In this document: positions 62,027 through 64,000 of the stretch, one piece after another
How the letters are laid out: the number at the start of each line of letters is the position of its first letter
Position numbering within the stretch: position 1 is the stretch's first letter
Assembly: GCF_024345415.1 (NCBI RefSeq)
Contig: NZ_JAGQBB010000011.1
Span: forward strand, 44,496-108,495
Source: Synechococcus sp. Tobar12-5m-g
Lineage (GTDB): Bacteria > Cyanobacteriota > Cyanobacteriia > PCC-6307 > Cyanobiaceae
Reading direction: 5' to 3'
DNA: 64,000 nt
Translations under genes and position numbers: made by a program
Notes under the pieces: model-generated
What the model was told of the DNA's origin: nothing
Seen by the model: only the letters and a program-made list of their open reading frames with translations
Database searches by the model: none

Positions 62027-63194
62027 GGCCGCCAGCCCTGCAGCCTTCAGTGTCGCCAAGGGCCTGCCCCTGTACAGCGTGGCCGAGCTGACCACGGCCA
62101 TCGGCAAGCTGCTGGAGCGTGGCTTCGCTCCACGCTTCCTGCTGGCAGCCACGGTGTCCCGGCCCCAGCTGAAGAAAGGTCATCTCTGGATGACCCTGAC
62201 CGATGGGGACGCGTCGATTTCCGCCGTGGCCTGGGCCACCCAGCTGCCAAAACTCAGCTTCAGGCCCAGCGAGGGGGATGGGGTCACGGTGGTGGGCAAA
62301 CTGAACTTCTGGCCGAGCCGCGCGTCCCTCTGCGTTCAGGTGCTGGACATCCGCCCGAGCTTGAGCAGCGTGCTCCGCCGCTTTGAGCGCGTGAGACAAC
62401 TGCTGGAGCCCACTGGGCTCTTCGCGCCGGGGCGCAAACGCCGCCTGCCTGAGCAACCCGCCACCATCGCCCTGCTCACCAGCGTCCCCAGTTCCGCCCT
62501 GGCCGACATGCTTCGCACCGCGGCTGAACGCTGGCCTGCCACCCGGATCATCCTTCTGCCCATTCCGGTCCAGGGCCCGGTCGAGGCTGAGATCTGCCGT
62601 GCCATTAGGGCCATCGGGGCCAGGGCGGAAGCGCTCGGAGTCGAGGCCCTGGTGCTCGCCCGGGGAGGGGGCAGCCGGGAAGATCTCTCGGTGTTCGATG
62701 GCGAGGATCTGGCCCTGGCCCTGGCCGATTGCCCCATCCCGGTGGTGACCGGCCTGGGCCATGAAGACGACACCACAGTCGCCGATCTGGTGGCCGATTA
62801 TCGGGCCGCCACGCCCACCGCAGCCCTGGTGGCTCTGCTGCCGGATCGGCACAGCACCCGCCAGGAACTCCAGGCAATCCGCCAACAGCTCAGCCGCCAA
62901 CTCTCCTGGCGTCTTCGCCTTGAGCAGGAGCGGGCCGATGCCCATCGGCAACGGCTCCGCCAGTGCCAACCAGGCCTGCTGCTGCAAAGGCAACAACGCC
63001 ACCTCCGCCAGATGCGCCAGGCGCTCGAAGCCCTCTCTCCGCAGCACTTGCTGAAACGGGGCTTCTGTCTGGTGCGTGGGGATTGCGGCCAGGTGGTCCG
63101 CTCGGTGCACCAGATCGAGGCCGGCAGCCTGGTGGAGCTGCACTGGGCCGATGGCAAGGCCAAGGCCCGCATCACAGGCCTTCAGGACGACTAG
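62016..63194 (+). CDS. xseA: Exodeoxyribonuclease VII large subunit
   Basis: XseA degrades single-stranded DNA with XseB in repair. The 392-residue protein has the N-terminal OB fold with YSVAELTTAIGKLLERGF near residue 20, the nuclease-domain motifs ALLTSVPSSALADMLRTAAERWP, EALVLARGGGSREDLSVFDGEDLALALAD and VVTGLGHEDDTTVADLVADYRAATPT, and a coiled-coil region (RRQLSWRLRLEQERADAHRQRL-type, near residue 290). It starts at TTG 62016. xseB follows 12 bases after its stop. Confidence 0.95.
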   Translation: MNAEAASPAAFSVAKGLPLYSVAELTTAIGKLLERGFAPRFLLAATVSRPQLKKGHLWMTLTDGDASISAVAWATQLPKLSFRPSEGDGVTVVGKLNFWPSRASLCVQVLDIRPSLSSVLRRFERVRQLLEPTGLFAPGRKRRLPEQPATIALLTSVPSSALADMLRTAAERWPATRIILLPIPVQGPVEAEICRAIRAIGARAEALGVEALVLARGGGSREDLSVFDGEDLALALADCPIPVVTGLGHEDDTTVADLVADYRAATPTAALVALLPDRHSTRQELQAIRQQLSRQLSWRLRLEQERADAHRQRLRQCQPGLLLQRQQRHLRQMRQALEALSPQHLLKRGFCLVRGDCGQVVRSVHQIEAGSLVELHWADGKAKARITGLQDD

Positions 63195-63206
63195 CGTTTG
63201 CAGACG

Positions 63207-63497
63207 ATGACCACCGACAAGAAGCGAGAAGCGAAGACCCGTGCCAAACCGGCCAGCGAGGAGGCCACGCCGAGGGACGACTGGGCCAGCGAACTCCGTG
63301 AACTGACCTACAACCAGGCCCGCACCGCGCTGGAAGTGGCCCTCGGGCAGCTCCAGTCCGAAGACATCGAGGTGGAGGCCATGGCTGATCTGTACCGTCG
63401 GGCCCTGGCCTATGCCCAGCGGTGCGAGCAGGTGCTGCAGCAGGTCGAGCAGGAGATCATTCAGTACCAAACCGCCGAATTGGAGGGGGAGCCATGA
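63207..63497 (+). CDS. xseB: Exodeoxyribonuclease VII small subunit
   Basis: This 96-residue protein starts at ATG 63207 (an upstream TTG 63198 is possible). After a charged N-terminus (KKREAKTRAKPASEEA) it has the XseB helical core: LTYNQARTALEVALGQLQSEDIEVEAMADLYRRALAYAQRCEQVLQQVEQEI. Several XseB chains bind one XseA. Family length is about 70-100. Its stop overlaps the next gene's ATG in an ATGA arrangement. Confidence 0.93.
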   Translation: MTTDKKREAKTRAKPASEEATPRDDWASELRELTYNQARTALEVALGQLQSEDIEVEAMADLYRRALAYAQRCEQVLQQVEQEIIQYQTAELEGEP

Positions 63498-63871
63498 CAC
63501 AGACGATGAAGCAATCGGGCCCGTGGATCCAGTGGCTGTATCTGGGATTGGCGGTGGCCGGGGCCATCCTTCCCTGGATGGCGAACATCGCGTTCATCCG
63601 CTCCAGCGGCAACGCCTTCGATCTGGCCCAGTTCGTCTCCTTGGCAAATGCCAATCCGGCGGCCCAGTCGCTGTCGCGGGATCTGCTGATCGGTGCCACG
63701 GCCATCACGATCTGGATGGTGGTGGAAGCCCGCAGGCTGAAGGTTCGGGGGCTCTGGCTGGCGCTTCTGTGCTGCGTGACGCTGGCGTTCGCCTGTGGGG
63801 CCCCCCTGTTCCTCTGGATGCGGGAGCGACGGCTGGCAGAGATTCTCCTGGTTGAAGGCCCGCAGGCCTAG
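63494..63871 (+). CDS. DUF2834 family membrane protein
   Basis: The 125-residue protein starts at ATG 63494, overlapping the xseB stop. Three hydrophobic helices occur near residues 13-32, 60-80 and 86-106. The pattern YLGLAVAGAILPW near the start, FDLAQFV, DLLIGATAITIWMVVEARRL and a final APLFLWMRERRL matches DUF2834, an uncharacterised membrane family. Tight overlap with xseB suggests co-translation, but no functional link is known. The remaining bases to the window edge (63872-64000) contain no gene I can support. Confidence 0.8.
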   Translation: MTQTMKQSGPWIQWLYLGLAVAGAILPWMANIAFIRSSGNAFDLAQFVSLANANPAAQSLSRDLLIGATAITIWMVVEARRLKVRGLWLALLCCVTLAFACGAPLFLWMRERRLAEILLVEGPQA

Positions 63872-64000
63872 AAGTGTAGTCCCACCAGGTTGTTCAGCTG
63901 ACAAGGGGGTGTGAGGTCGCCAGGGTCGGGGTGTCACCTCCCGTCCCAAGACCCCACCACCCATGCATAGCCACCCCAATGCCCGATTGACGCCCATCGG

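Noticed and set aside
61671..63500. 609-residue minus-strand frame over xseA/xseB
   Set aside because: It runs antisense to two well-supported genes and lacks any recognisable domain.

Overview
The window is a gene-dense, GC-rich stretch of bacterial chromosome. It most likely comes from a freshwater or euryhaline picocyanobacterium of the Cyanobium / Synechococcus group. The evidence is a CpcG rod-core linker beside a CpcS/CpeS bilin lyase, a suf operon with a divergent SufR repressor and a co-directional ferredoxin:thioredoxin reductase catalytic subunit, and many small proteins of cyanobacterial type. The genus is an inference from gene content and base composition. No tRNA, rRNA, CRISPR array or intact mobile element was recognised. 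The only mobile-element trace is a broken IS5-type transposase remnant.

Layout. 1-2.9 kb: 3' end of aroB, a J-domain protein, a DOMON-like protein, a sugar-kinase-like phosphotransferase and a small unknown protein. 2.97-6.5 kb: complete dTDP-L-rhamnose operon rfbA-rfbC-rfbD-rfbB with overlapping genes. 6.6-9.4 kb: sulfate activation operon sat-cysQ-cysC. 9.3-12.0 kb: an ABC-2 exporter (two permeases and an ATPase). 12.0-17.0 kb: a secreted GHL10-type glycosidase-like protein, a PPC-glutaredoxin fusion, an orphan ABC ATPase, the IS5 remnant, a VOC protein, a TspO-like protein and a methyltransferase. 17.1-23.6 kb: sufS-sufD-sufC-sufB-ftrB on the minus strand, divergent from sufR, with a perfect inverted repeat between them that fits a SufR operator. 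23.6-26.1 kb: a DMT exporter, then the phycobilisome genes cpcS and cpcG with a terminator. 26.2-33 kb: a DUF4912 protein with a Rho_N-like module, a phospholipase-D-like lipoprotein, an FAD monooxygenase, two small secreted proteins and phosphoglucomutase.

33-42.5 kb: two consecutive minus-strand copies of the same three-gene module (lipoprotein adaptor, HAE1-type RND pump, small two-helix membrane protein). This is the most unusual architecture in the window. 42.7-49 kb: an HdeD-like membrane protein, a RarA-type AAA ATPase with a long C-terminal extension, two envelope proteins, PrxQ, CoaX and PAPS reductase (cysH). 49.1-55.6 kb: type II NADH dehydrogenase, a HAD hydrolase, HflX, a 1-Cys peroxiredoxin, a KtrA/TrkA-type regulator, AnmK and a ribbon-helix-helix protein. 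55.7-64 kb: small conserved unknowns, an ABC-F ATPase, a small protein with a twin CX3C motif, an HtrA protease, a DUF2973 protein, xseA-xseB and a DUF2834 protein.

How they fit together. Pgm supplies glucose-1-phosphate, which RfbABCD can turn into dTDP-rhamnose for surface polysaccharide. Sat, CysC and CysH form the sulfate-to-sulfite route, with CysQ removing the PAP by-product. The suf/ftr/sufR block builds Fe-S clusters and includes one major Fe-S client enzyme. CpcS and CpcG belong to phycobilisome assembly. PrxQ, 1-Cys Prx, the FTR subunit and HtrA give a redox and stress theme.
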